In this document: positions 52,168 through 61,519 of the stretch, one piece after another
How the letters are laid out: each line of letters starts with the position of its first letter
How positions within the stretch are numbered: position 1 is the stretch's first letter
From: Pseudopedobacter saltans DSM 12145
GTDB taxonomy: Bacteria > Bacteroidota > Bacteroidia > Sphingobacteriales > Sphingobacteriaceae
Direction: 5' to 3'
Length of the DNA: 64,000 bases
Assembly (NCBI RefSeq): GCF_000190735.1
Contig: NC_015177.1
Location: forward strand, 372,001-436,000
Made by a program: the position numbers and the translations under genes
The notes under the pieces: model-generated
Database searches by the model: none
What the model was told of the DNA's origin: nothing
What the model saw: only the letters and a program-made list of their open reading frames with translations

Positions 52168-52229
52168 AAAATGGTATAAAACAAAGCGAACATATCATAT
52201 TAAAAAATAGCCCCTCGGAATTAAATTTG
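52168..52229 (+). promoter_or_regulatory. Promoter with paired direct repeats (site D) for GH106-GH127
   Basis: The half-sites are aaaatggtata (52168-52178) and aacatatcata (52189-52199), 21 bp apart. TAAATTTG at 52222-52229 lies 33 bp after the second half-site start. The first half is identical to that of site C. The start codon follows about 55 bp after the -7 box. Confidence 0.72.
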
Positions 52230-52284
52230 AGATTGCTTGAATTTACATTCTGGCTATTTGTATTTAAATCTAAGATTATAAGTT

Positions 52285-55200
52285 TTGAGAAGTTTTACAT
52301 CGCGTTTTTTGGTTTGTTTACTTATGATACTGGGGATGCAAAAAATAGCATTTGCTCAGTTTGAAAGAATAAAGAGTTATTTAGCAGATGATTCTAAATT
52401 GCCGGAGTCTGCCAAACCCTGGGTTTTCTGGTATTGGATGCACTCTGCTTTTTCACGAGAAGGGATAACTGCTGATCTGGAAGCAATGAAAGAAGCGGGT
52501 ATAGCCGGAGCTTATATCGCACCCATAAAGGGGAAAACAAACCCTCCGTTATTTGAGCCCGTTACAGAAACTTTAACGTCAGAATGGTGGGATATTTTTA
52601 AATACGCCATCCAGGAGTCTGAAAGACTAGGAATAAAAATAGCTTTATTGCCAAATGATGGTTTTGCTACTGCTGGTGGCCCTTGGATTACTCCTGAAAT
52701 GTCTATGCAAAAAGTAGTTTGGACAGAGACTTTTGTAAAAGGAGGCAAGACCATTCAACAGAAAATTGAACAACCGGAATCTTATCAGGGTTTTTATAAA
52801 GATATCGCTGTATATGCTTTTCCTATGGTAGAAAAAAGCAATTTATCTACAGATCATGTAAAGCCAAAAGTAACTACGAGTACAGGAGAAGAAGCTTCAT
52901 TCCTTGCAGAATCAGGTAATAAAAAGAATTTTGGTTCTGCAAACCCATGCTGGATACAGTATGAATTTGCCGAGCCTTTCTTATGCAGATCTATAAAAAT
53001 TACAGTCAACAATTTCAATTATCAATCGAACAGGTTAATTATTGAAACAAGTAATGACGGAAAAAATTTCACTAAACTTACGAGACTTATTCCGCCAAGA
53101 ACAGGTTGGTTAGACTGGGATGCTCCGGTAACTCATGCTATAGAACCTACAACAGCTAAATATTTTCGATTTGTTTATGACCCGGAAGGGTCGGAACCGG
53201 GGGCCGAAGATCTGGATGCCGCAAAATGGAAACAAAGTTTAAAGATTGCTGGAATCAGTTTGTCCGGTGCGCCTAAGATCAATCATTTGGAAGGGAAAAA
53301 TGGGCAAGTTTGGCGGGTAAGCGACAGAACGACTTCAAGTCAAATTGCAGATCAGCTTTGTATTCCTTTAAATAAAGTGATTGATATCTCCACTTATTTG
53401 AATAAAGATGGGGAGTTGAAGTGGAAAGCACCATCCGGAAACTGGACGATCTTGAGAATAGGACACACTTCTACAGGACATAAAAATGAAACCGCAGGTG
53501 CCGGAAAGGGATTGGAAAGCGATAAGTTTAATAAAGAAGTTGCTAAAATTCAGTTCGATAAATGGTTTGGAGAAGCTAAACGGGTGGTAGGACCAGAATT
53601 GGCAAAAAAAGTCTTCAGCATTTTCCATGTGGATAGTTGGGAGTGTGGAAGCCAAAACTGGTCTCCGGTTTTTGAACAGGAGTTTTTAAAAAGAAGAGGC
53701 TATTCTTTAAAACCATATCTGCCAATCATGGCGGGTATTCCATTGGAAAGTGCAGAAAAATCAGAGCAGTTTTTGTATGATGTTCGCACAACAATAGCAG
53801 AGCTGATTAATGATAATTTCTTCAAGACTATGAAAGGTCTTGCGAAGGATAACGGAGTAATTTTTACATCAGAAACTACTGCCCCGGTGATGGTAGGAGA
53901 TGGTTTAACCCATTTTGGAACAGTAGATGTGCCAATGGGTGAGTTCTGGCATGCAAGTCCTTCCCACGATAAATTCGGGGATATGTCTGATGCAATTTCC
54001 GGAGCGCATATTTATGGAAAAAACATTGTTCAGGCCGAGGCCTTTACCACCATCAGGATGAAATGGGACGAACATCCCGGAAATCTAAAAACCGTACAAG
54101 ATAGAAACTACGCTTTAGGGACAAACAAATTGGTTTACCATGTTTATGTACATAATCCCTGGATGGACAGAAAACCAGGAATGACTTTGGACGGAATAGG
54201 ATTGTATTTCCAAAGAGACCAAACATGGTGGAAACCAGGGAAAGCTTGGGTAGATTATACCAGTAGAACTCAGGCATTATTACAAGAAGGTAATCCGGTA
54301 AGAGATATCGCCGTATTTATTGGAGAAGAAATTCCGAGGAGATCCATCCTGCCAGACAGATTTGTGAATACTTTACCTGGTGTTTTCGGAGAAGAAGTAG
54401 TGCAAAGTGAAAAAATTAGATTAGAAAATAAAGGCTTGCCAACACAAAGAGTGGTAGGAGTGACCACTTCGGCAAACATGGCTCAGCCGGAAGACTGGAT
54501 AAATCCTTTAAAAGGTTATGCTTATGATTCTTTTAATCCAGAAGTGCTGTATGGCGCAAAAGTGATTAACGGACGGGTGAAATTTAACAACGGTGCAGAT
54601 TATGGAATTTTAGTTTTCCCGGGTAAGCAACAGCTGAATCCAAATAATAAGTTAATGACTTTACAAACAGCAAAGAAAATGCTGGATTTAGTAAAAGAAG
54701 GCGCTACGATTTTAGTTTCCGATAAGCCTGTTGCTGTACCACATCAATCGGACGATAAATCTCAGAAGGAAATGTTGGCCGTTGTAGACGAAATTTTTGA
54801 AGGAAATTTCATAAAAGCCAACGCATCAAATGGAAAGACAATTTTCTATAAGACCTTAGGAAAGGGAAAAGTAATAAAAGGACCTTATGAAGGCAATGAT
54901 TTTAGTTTATTCAATTTAGATAAAGATCTAATCATTACAGAAAATGGTAAGCATGCAGAAAAAGTAGCATGGAACCATAGAAAATCTGAAGATTTAGATA
55001 TTTATTTCATAGCTAATCAGGAAGAAAGAAAAAGAAATATACAATTTTCGTTCAGGTTGGCAGATAAGAAGGCTTATGTTTATCAGGCTGTGACCGGAAG
55101 GTTAGAAAAATTAGATAATTATTCAGCTAAAGGAAAGAGAACAGATTTAGCGCTTTCTTTAGAACCAAATCAATCTATTTTTATTCTTTTCCATCAACAA

Positions 55201-55725
55201 GATAACCTGGCAGCAAATAAGCATAACTCATCAGAAGGAAAAGATTTATTGGTGCTGAATAATGAATGGCAACTTCAGTTTGACGAAAGTTTCGGTGGGC
55301 CAAAAGAACCTGTAAAAACGAAAAATCTATTCGATTGGAGTCAATCAGCTAACGAGAATATAAAATATTATTCGGGAACAGTAAAATACACAACGCATAT
55401 TAAGTTGAATAAAAGCCAAATTAAATCTGGAAATATTTTTATTGATTTTGCGGAGTTGTCCAATATCGCAACAGTAAAAGTAAATGGAGTAGATTGTGGA
55501 GTGGTTTGGACTTATCCATATCAGGCTGATATTTCAAAGGCATTAAAATCTGGAAATAATCTGTTCGAAATAGAAGTTAACAATACCTGGGCAAACCGAT
55601 TAATTGGAGATCAGAAACTTCCTGAAGAAAAAAGAGTAACAAAAACTACAGCCCCTATCAGATTACAGGAAGAAGATTTGTTAAAATCTGGATTAATAGG
55701 TCCGGTGAAATTAATAGTAAAATAG
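52285..55725 (+). CDS. GH106-family alpha-L-rhamnosidase
   Basis: A 1146-residue secreted enzyme. It has a signal peptide (LVCLLMILGMQKIAFAQ), then the GH106 start (PWVFWYWMHSAFSREGITAD, GIKIALLPNDGFATAGGPW), a middle galactose-binding-like insert, the catalytic region (FHVDSWECGSQNW, ETTAPVMVGDG) and a C-terminal jelly roll (VNGVDCGVVWTYPYQADI). GH106 members act on rhamnose in RG-II and other glycans. The start is TTG at 52285: the first ATG, at 52324, would cut into the signal peptide. GH127 follows 24 bp later. Confidence 0.87.
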   Translation: MRSFTSRFLVCLLMILGMQKIAFAQFERIKSYLADDSKLPESAKPWVFWYWMHSAFSREGITADLEAMKEAGIAGAYIAPIKGKTNPPLFEPVTETLTSEWWDIFKYAIQESERLGIKIALLPNDGFATAGGPWITPEMSMQKVVWTETFVKGGKTIQQKIEQPESYQGFYKDIAVYAFPMVEKSNLSTDHVKPKVTTSTGEEASFLAESGNKKNFGSANPCWIQYEFAEPFLCRSIKITVNNFNYQSNRLIIETSNDGKNFTKLTRLIPPRTGWLDWDAPVTHAIEPTTAKYFRFVYDPEGSEPGAEDLDAAKWKQSLKIAGISLSGAPKINHLEGKNGQVWRVSDRTTSSQIADQLCIPLNKVIDISTYLNKDGELKWKAPSGNWTILRIGHTSTGHKNETAGAGKGLESDKFNKEVAKIQFDKWFGEAKRVVGPELAKKVFSIFHVDSWECGSQNWSPVFEQEFLKRRGYSLKPYLPIMAGIPLESAEKSEQFLYDVRTTIAELINDNFFKTMKGLAKDNGVIFTSETTAPVMVGDGLTHFGTVDVPMGEFWHASPSHDKFGDMSDAISGAHIYGKNIVQAEAFTTIRMKWDEHPGNLKTVQDRNYALGTNKLVYHVYVHNPWMDRKPGMTLDGIGLYFQRDQTWWKPGKAWVDYTSRTQALLQEGNPVRDIAVFIGEEIPRRSILPDRFVNTLPGVFGEEVVQSEKIRLENKGLPTQRVVGVTTSANMAQPEDWINPLKGYAYDSFNPEVLYGAKVINGRVKFNNGADYGILVFPGKQQLNPNNKLMTLQTAKKMLDLVKEGATILVSDKPVAVPHQSDDKSQKEMLAVVDEIFEGNFIKANASNGKTIFYKTLGKGKVIKGPYEGNDFSLFNLDKDLIITENGKHAEKVAWNHRKSEDLDIYFIANQEERKRNIQFSFRLADKKAYVYQAVTGRLEKLDNYSAKGKRTDLALSLEPNQSIFILFHQQDNLAANKHNSSEGKDLLVLNNEWQLQFDESFGGPKEPVKTKNLFDWSQSANENIKYYSGTVKYTTHIKLNKSQIKSGNIFIDFAELSNIATVKVNGVDCGVVWTYPYQADISKALKSGNNLFEIEVNNTWANRLIGDQKLPEEKRVTKTTAPIRLQEEDLLKSGLIGPVKLIVK

Positions 55726-55749
55726 AGAGCCATTCAAATAAATAAGAAT

Positions 55750-57771
55750 ATGAAGAAGACTTTTGCTTGTTTCTTTTCGTTGGCATTTGCATTAAATGTA
55801 AATGCGCAAAACAAGTCTTTGGTAAATACATCTTTAAGTCCGTATGCAAAATTGCATGGAGTGAATATGGGAGATGTACAATGGACATCGGGTTTTTGGG
55901 GCGAACGTTTTAATGTTGCCAAAGAGTCGATGGTACCACAATTATGGAAAGTTTATACGTCCGCAGATATTAGTCATGCTTATAGAAATTTTGAAATAGC
56001 AGCTGGATTAGCGGAAGGCGAACATGATGGGCCATCATTCCATGACGGCGATTTTTATAAGACCATAGAAGCTGTAGCTAGTCTTTATGCGTCCACAAAA
56101 GATAAAAAGCTGGATGAAATGATGGATAAGGCAATCGCTGTTATTGCTAAATCACAAAGAGAAGATGGTTACATCTATACTAAAGCGATGATTGATCAGC
56201 GTAAAACTGGTGTTAAAAATCAGTTCGAAGATCGGTTAAGTTTTGAAGCTTACAATATTGGCCATTTAATGACTGCCGGATGTGTACATTACAGAGCTAC
56301 CGGAAAGAAGAATCTTTTAAATGTGGCTATAAAAGCTACGGATTATCTGTATAAATTCTATAAGCAGGCGTCGCCAACTTTGGCAAGAAACGCCATTTGT
56401 CCCTCTCATTATATGGGAGTAGTGGAAATGTACCGTACTTTAGGTGATAAAAGGTATCTAGAGCTTGCTAAGCATTTAATAGATATTAAGGGCGAGATAG
56501 AGGACGGGACTGATGATAATCAGGACAGAATCCCTTTCAGAAAGCAGGAAAAAGTAATGGGGCATGCGGTAAGAGCGAATTACTTGTATGCAGGTGTTGC
56601 CGATGTTTATGCTGAAACAGGAGACCGAACTTTAATTAGTCAATTGCATAAAATGTGGAACGATGTAACACAGCATAAAATGTACATAACCGGGGGCTGC
56701 GGTTCTTTGTATGATGGCGTTTCGCCAGACGGAACAGTTTACGAGCCGCCAATTGTACAAAAAGTACATCAGGCTTATGGCAGGGATTACCAATTGCCTA
56801 ACTTCACAGCACATAATGAGACTTGCGCAAATATCGGTAATGTACTTTGGAACTGGAGGATGTTACAGTTGGAAGGCGATGCAAAATATGCTGATGTGAT
56901 GGAATTAGCATTGTATAATAGTGTGCTTTCGGGAATCAGTTTAGACGGAAAGCGTTTCTTATATACAAACCCGTTAAGTTATTCTGATAATTTACCATTT
57001 AAACAGCGTTGGTCTAAAGAAAGGGTAGAGTATATTAAATTATCAAATTGCTGCCCTCCGAATACAGTTAGAACTATAGCAGAGGTAAGCAATTATGCTT
57101 ACAGTATTTCTAATAAAGGTGTTTATGTGAATTTATATGGCTCCAATAATCTTTCTACTAAATTAGACGATGGCTCTACAATTAAGCTTACTCAGCAAAC
57201 GGAATATCCATGGGAGGGAAGGGTAGCAATTACTATTTCTGAAAGTAAAAAGTCGCCTTTCTCTATTTTTATGAGAATACCGGGTTGGGCAAATTCAGCC
57301 AAGGTTTCTATAAATGGGAAATCTGTAGATGCTGATATCAAATCAGGACAGTATCTGGAACTAAATAGAAACTGGAAAAAAGGAGACCAGATTGTTCTGA
57401 ATTTACCAATGGAAGCAGATTTGATAGAATCTCATCCATTTGTAGAAGAAACCAGAAATCAGATTGTCGTAAAAAGAGGCCCAATAGTTTATTGTGCAGA
57501 ATCGGTAGATATGCCAACCAATGTTAGCGTATTTAGTATTACAGTTCCTTCCACTATCAAATTAAATCCAAAGAAAGTAAAGATTGATAATAGTGACATC
57601 GTTGCTTTGGAAGGGGAAGCAATTTTAGCAGATAATAATTGGAATAATACTTTGTATAAAAAAGTATCAGACGAGAAGCAATCTGTGAAACTTAAACTGA
57701 TTCCATATTATGCCTGGGGAAATCGGGGGCATACTTCAGAAATGACAACCTGGATGCCATTTAGCAGATAA
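55750..57771 (+). CDS. GH127-family glycosidase (DUF1680)
   Basis: A 673-residue secreted enzyme with a signal peptide (NVNAQ) and the (alpha/alpha)6 barrel of GH127 (FHDGDFYKTIEAVASLYAST, GGCGSLYDGVSPDGTVYEPP). The Cys motif LSNCCPPNTVR near 433 carries the catalytic cysteine. Family members are beta-L-arabinofuranosidases, and one Bacteroides RG-II enzyme of this family (BT1003) acts on aceric acid. It is co-transcribed with GH106 and closed by the terminator at 57776. Confidence 0.88.
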   Translation: MKKTFACFFSLAFALNVNAQNKSLVNTSLSPYAKLHGVNMGDVQWTSGFWGERFNVAKESMVPQLWKVYTSADISHAYRNFEIAAGLAEGEHDGPSFHDGDFYKTIEAVASLYASTKDKKLDEMMDKAIAVIAKSQREDGYIYTKAMIDQRKTGVKNQFEDRLSFEAYNIGHLMTAGCVHYRATGKKNLLNVAIKATDYLYKFYKQASPTLARNAICPSHYMGVVEMYRTLGDKRYLELAKHLIDIKGEIEDGTDDNQDRIPFRKQEKVMGHAVRANYLYAGVADVYAETGDRTLISQLHKMWNDVTQHKMYITGGCGSLYDGVSPDGTVYEPPIVQKVHQAYGRDYQLPNFTAHNETCANIGNVLWNWRMLQLEGDAKYADVMELALYNSVLSGISLDGKRFLYTNPLSYSDNLPFKQRWSKERVEYIKLSNCCPPNTVRTIAEVSNYAYSISNKGVYVNLYGSNNLSTKLDDGSTIKLTQQTEYPWEGRVAITISESKKSPFSIFMRIPGWANSAKVSINGKSVDADIKSGQYLELNRNWKKGDQIVLNLPMEADLIESHPFVEETRNQIVVKRGPIVYCAESVDMPTNVSVFSITVPSTIKLNPKKVKIDNSDIVALEGEAILADNNWNNTLYKKVSDEKQSVKLKLIPYYAWGNRGHTSEMTTWMPFSR

Positions 57772-57775
57772 CGAA

Positions 57776-57812
57776 AAAATCCGCTTGTGTTTATCGCAAG
57801 CGGATTTTATTT
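57776..57812. terminator. Bidirectional intrinsic terminator
   Basis: AAAATCCGCTTG and CAAGCGGATTTT form a 12-bp stem with T and A runs on both sides. It lies between the convergent GH127 and VOC genes and can serve both. Confidence 0.88.
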
Positions 57813-57823
57813 TTTATTGAGTT

Positions 57824-58249
57824 TTACTTAGGTTCAGTATAACTCATCATCCAATTGATGCCAAATTTGTCTGTCAACATCCCGTAATAGTCACCCCAGA
57901 AAGCATCAGCTAAAGGCATATGTACTTTTCCGCCTTGCGCAAGCGCATTAAATAACCTATCTGCTTCGTCTTTAGTTTCTGCTGTAATGGAAATAGAGAA
58001 ATTGTTTCCTTGTGTGAATTTTGGAGCCCAATCACTTCCACAGTCGCTTCCCATTAATATCGATTTTCCAATAGGAAGAGAAACATGCATGATCTTATTT
58101 TTATCGGCTTCTGGAACTTGGTAAGTTTCTTTAGGGATATCACTAAATCGTCCCATAAAGGTAAATTCGCCACCGAAAACCGATTTATAAAAGTTGAAAG
58201 CTTCTTCGCAATTGCCGTTGAAGTTTAAATAGCTGTTTGTTGTTGCCAT
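57824..58249 (-). CDS. VOC-family (PhnB/glyoxalase-like) protein
   Basis: A 141-residue protein with the PhnB-type vicinal oxygen chelate fold: YLNFNGNCEEAFNFYKSVFG at the start, KIMHVSLPIGKSILMGSD, and FWGDYYGMLTDKFGINWMM at the end. Members bind metals or small molecules; the specific role is unknown. It is a single gene on the minus strand. Confidence 0.85.
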   Translation of the reverse strand: MATTNSYLNFNGNCEEAFNFYKSVFGGEFTFMGRFSDIPKETYQVPEADKNKIMHVSLPIGKSILMGSDCGSDWAPKFTQGNNFSISITAETKDEADRLFNALAQGGKVHMPLADAFWGDYYGMLTDKFGINWMMSYTEPK

Positions 58250-58335
58250 GACTGTCCTGTTTTAATATATTAAAGGAACAAATCCACCAAATTTAGGCCA
58301 CTATCGGAAAATAAAGAAAAATGTAAAATTGTAGT

Positions 58336-58671
58336 TTACAATTCACTATTAAGTTTTAGCATAAAAGCCTTTAGTTTCTCTAAAGAATCAATGACTTTTT
58401 GATTGTCGACAACTTCATCTTTATTGCTTTTCATATGCTCTTTGGCACCTTGTAAAGTAAATCCCTTATCTTTAATTAGATGAAAAATGATTTTCAAATT
58501 CTCTACATCTTCGGGTCTGAATAGTCTGTTGCCTTTAGCATTTTTTTTAGGTTGCAGAATATCGAATTCCTTTTCATAAAAGCGAATCATAGAAGTATTG
58601 GCATCAAACATTTCTGCAACTTCTCCGATAGAATAATACAGTTTATTGATTTCCTTTTCTTTGTACGCCAT
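58336..58671 (-). CDS. MerR-family transcriptional regulator
   Basis: A 111-residue protein with the MerR winged helix: YYSIGEVAEMFDANTSMIRF, FYEKEFDILQPKKN and NRLFRPEDVENLKIIFHLIK, followed by a short helix. The effector domain is minimal, as in many Bacteroidota MerR proteins. It lies 58 bp upstream of the M23 peptidase gene read from the minus strand and ahead of VOC. Its targets are unknown. Confidence 0.85.
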   Translation of the reverse strand: MAYKEKEINKLYYSIGEVAEMFDANTSMIRFYEKEFDILQPKKNAKGNRLFRPEDVENLKIIFHLIKDKGFTLQGAKEHMKSNKDEVVDNQKVIDSLEKLKAFMLKLNSEL

Positions 58672-58728
58672 GATGATAAATGTTATAGATTTTACGCAAA
58701 AATATGAAAAAAACGATATTCAGCACCA

Positions 58729-59697
58729 TTAGTCAAAAGATTGATTCTCTTTTGAAGCCATTTCAAGCATGGCGATATATTCTGCAGGAGTAAGGTCATT
58801 GAAGAAGAAATTCATTGGATTTACTACCTTACCATTTTTAAATACTTCATAATGTAAATGCGGACCAGTTGAAGCTCCGGTATTTCCCACATATCCAATC
58901 AGGTCGCCACGTTTAACACGTTCTCCTTTTTTTGCTTTAAACTTGCTCATGTGAGCATATTTGGTGACATACCCGTAACCATGATTAATCATAATCCGGT
59001 TTCCATAACCTCTTTCATTCCCTTGTGCAATTACAACTCCGTCCCCCGTAGCATAAATAGGAGTACCAACTGGTGCTGTAAAATCAATTCCCGAATGCAT
59101 TTTACGGATTTTGTAAATAGGGTGGATTCTATAACCAAAACCTGATATTGCCCCTCTTAGTTTCCGGCTGTCTACCGGCTGTATAGCAGGAATAGAAGAA
59201 ATCATCTTCTCTTTTGAGTTTACTAATTTTGTTAACTCATCATAAGACTTAGATTGTACGTACAGTTTCTTAGATAAAATATCCATCTTTTTTGTAGTTT
59301 CCATCATTAGCTTCCCGTATTCATAGTTTTCTAAGCTTTTGTAACGGTTTACCCCGCCAAATCCGGCGTTACGCACATCTTTCGATATAGGTTCTGCTTC
59401 AAAAATTACTCTGTAAATATTATCATCTCTATCTTCCAGCACTTGTAAAACGTTATCTGTTTTCTTTAGGCGTTCCTGAAGAATCTCATATTGTAAACTC
59501 AACTGGTTGATTTCCCTTTTTAATTGTTGTTCTTTTGGAGAGTCTAAAAAGGTATATGCCAGAGCTATGATGATAAAAGAGAAGACCATAGCTGTGGATA
59601 TGAAGCCGATGGCTTTTAGAATTTTAATTTTCAGACTTAATTTTACTTTTTCATATTTTAAAGTCTGTGAATTAAAATAGTATTTCGTTTTTGCCAT
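58729..59697 (-). CDS. M23-family peptidoglycan endopeptidase, membrane anchored
   Basis: A 322-residue protein. An N-terminal membrane helix (AIGFISTAMVFSFIIIALAY) is followed by a coiled coil (residues about 60-160) and a C-terminal M23/LytM domain. Zinc ligands are visible in KMHSGIDFTAP and GPHLHYEVF. It acts in the periplasm on peptidoglycan cross-links or as a coiled-coil activator. This is a core gene of the group. Confidence 0.9.
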   Translation of the reverse strand: MAKTKYYFNSQTLKYEKVKLSLKIKILKAIGFISTAMVFSFIIIALAYTFLDSPKEQQLKREINQLSLQYEILQERLKKTDNVLQVLEDRDDNIYRVIFEAEPISKDVRNAGFGGVNRYKSLENYEYGKLMMETTKKMDILSKKLYVQSKSYDELTKLVNSKEKMISSIPAIQPVDSRKLRGAISGFGYRIHPIYKIRKMHSGIDFTAPVGTPIYATGDGVVIAQGNERGYGNRIMINHGYGYVTKYAHMSKFKAKKGERVKRGDLIGYVGNTGASTGPHLHYEVFKNGKVVNPMNFFFNDLTPAEYIAMLEMASKENQSFD

Positions 59698-59828
59698 TAT
59701 TAATAACTATCTATTTAAGGCCCACTTTATTGGCAAACCCAACTAAATAAAACTCTTAAACGGTAGATATCCTTTAAAATTACTATTTAAATCTTATTGT
59801 TACAAATTACCACGAGCTCGAATTTGAA

Positions 59829-61493
59829 TTAATTCAATTTCAATAACTCTTTAGCATTTAAAAAAGCTGATTCGCCTGGGTTTTCACCACTTAACATTTT
59901 AGCGATCTCGGTAACACGCTCGCTCTGACTAAGTCTTTTGATTTGAGAATAAGTAAGTCCATCTTTAACTTCCTTATAAACAAAAAAGTGTGAGTTGCCT
60001 TTGCTGGCCATTTGCGGCAAGTGCGTAATAGTAATTACCTGCATGTTCTGTGCAAGCTGCTCCATAATATTTCCTACTTTATGTGCAACCTCGCCAGAAA
60101 CACCGGTGTCAATTTCATCAAATATAATGGTAGGTAAAGCTGTTTTTTTAGCGATGAGAGATTTGATGCTCAGCATTAACCTGGATAGTTCTCCACCAGA
60201 AGCTACTTTATGCAGTTCATTCAGTTGATGCCCTTTATTGGCAGTGAAAAGAAATTTAATATTATCAATACCATGCCCATCAAAAGTTTGATTGCTTCTA
60301 ACCTGTAAATCTACTTTAAGTTGAGCATCAGGCATTCCAATATTAGCTAAAGTTTCCTGTACAAAATTTTCGATAAGCGGAGCCGCTTCCTTCCTTCTCT
60401 CAGATATATCCTGGGCTTGTTGTATCAAAATGCTTTTTTCCTTATCGATTTCATTTTGCAGCGAGAGAATATCCTCATCAATAAACAATGCGTTATTCAG
60501 TTTGTCGGACAATTCCTTTTGCAGGGAAATCAACTCTGCATTGCTTGAGACTCGATGCTTTTTTTGTAAGCTATAAATCAGGTTCAGTCTATCATTTATT
60601 CCCACAAAGCGTTCTTCGTTAAAAGCCGTAGATTGGTCTATATTGTAAATTTCAGATGAAATATCGCGGATTTCAATAATGCTGCTTTTTAAACGCTCAT
60701 TAAGTTCAGCTAATTCCGGTTGATACTTTTCGAGCAATTGAACTTGAGAAGAGGCTTCCTTAAGCAGCTGTACAGCGTTTATTTCGCTTTGTTCTAATAC
60801 AGCATAAGCGTTAGTCAGGTTATTCTTTATTTCCTCCGCATGAGTCAACGTATTCAGTTCAGATTCCAGAGTTTCTTGCTCGTTTTCAAGCAGGTTAGCC
60901 TGTTCCAATTCATTAAACTGAAATTGAAAATAGTCAAGATCGGCTTTAGCCTGTTCGCTGGAACGGATAAGCTCGTCCAGTTTCTCCTGTTTCTTTTTGT
61001 ACGATTTGAAATTGGTTTTATATACTTTTAACAGATCCTGATTTGCAGCCATTAAATCTGTTACCAGCAGTTGGAAATTCTGCGCTCCAATTTCTAATGT
61101 AGCGTGTTGCGAATGGATATCTATCAGTTGTTCTCCCAACTGTTTTAATACAGTTAAGTTAACAGGAGTATCATTAACAAATGCCCGGGATTTTCCATCT
61201 AAAGAGATTTCTCTTCTTAATACCGTTTCTTTTTCGAAATCAAGATCATTCTCTTCAAAAAAGCTGTTTAGCTGATAACCTTCTATATTGAAAAAACCTT
61301 CAATCACGCATTTTTTCTGTTGATTGAAGAAATATTTGCTTTCTGCTCTTTGTCCTAAAATTAAACCCAATGCACCTAATATGATAGATTTTCCTGCTCC
61401 GGTTTCACCAGTGAGAATATTCAATCCTTTATCAAAAGAAATGTCTAAAGAATCTATCAGTGCGTAGTTTTTGATGTAAAGTCTATTAAGCAT
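59829..61493 (-). CDS. recN: DNA repair ATPase RecN
   Basis: A 554-residue SMC-like protein with Walker A GETGAGKSIILG (near 30), central coiled coils, the ABC signature ASGGELSRLMLSIK and Walker B PTIIFDEIDTGVSGEVA, followed by a His switch (THLPQMA). It works in recombinational double-strand-break repair. The gene order with DUF4835 and coaBC is the usual Bacteroidota arrangement. Confidence 0.95.
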   Translation of the reverse strand: MLNRLYIKNYALIDSLDISFDKGLNILTGETGAGKSIILGALGLILGQRAESKYFFNQQKKCVIEGFFNIEGYQLNSFFEENDLDFEKETVLRREISLDGKSRAFVNDTPVNLTVLKQLGEQLIDIHSQHATLEIGAQNFQLLVTDLMAANQDLLKVYKTNFKSYKKKQEKLDELIRSSEQAKADLDYFQFQFNELEQANLLENEQETLESELNTLTHAEEIKNNLTNAYAVLEQSEINAVQLLKEASSQVQLLEKYQPELAELNERLKSSIIEIRDISSEIYNIDQSTAFNEERFVGINDRLNLIYSLQKKHRVSSNAELISLQKELSDKLNNALFIDEDILSLQNEIDKEKSILIQQAQDISERRKEAAPLIENFVQETLANIGMPDAQLKVDLQVRSNQTFDGHGIDNIKFLFTANKGHQLNELHKVASGGELSRLMLSIKSLIAKKTALPTIIFDEIDTGVSGEVAHKVGNIMEQLAQNMQVITITHLPQMASKGNSHFFVYKEVKDGLTYSQIKRLSQSERVTEIAKMLSGENPGESAFLNAKELLKLN

Positions 61494-61519
61494 CTGCTAG
61501 TAAGTTTGGGATAAAGCAA

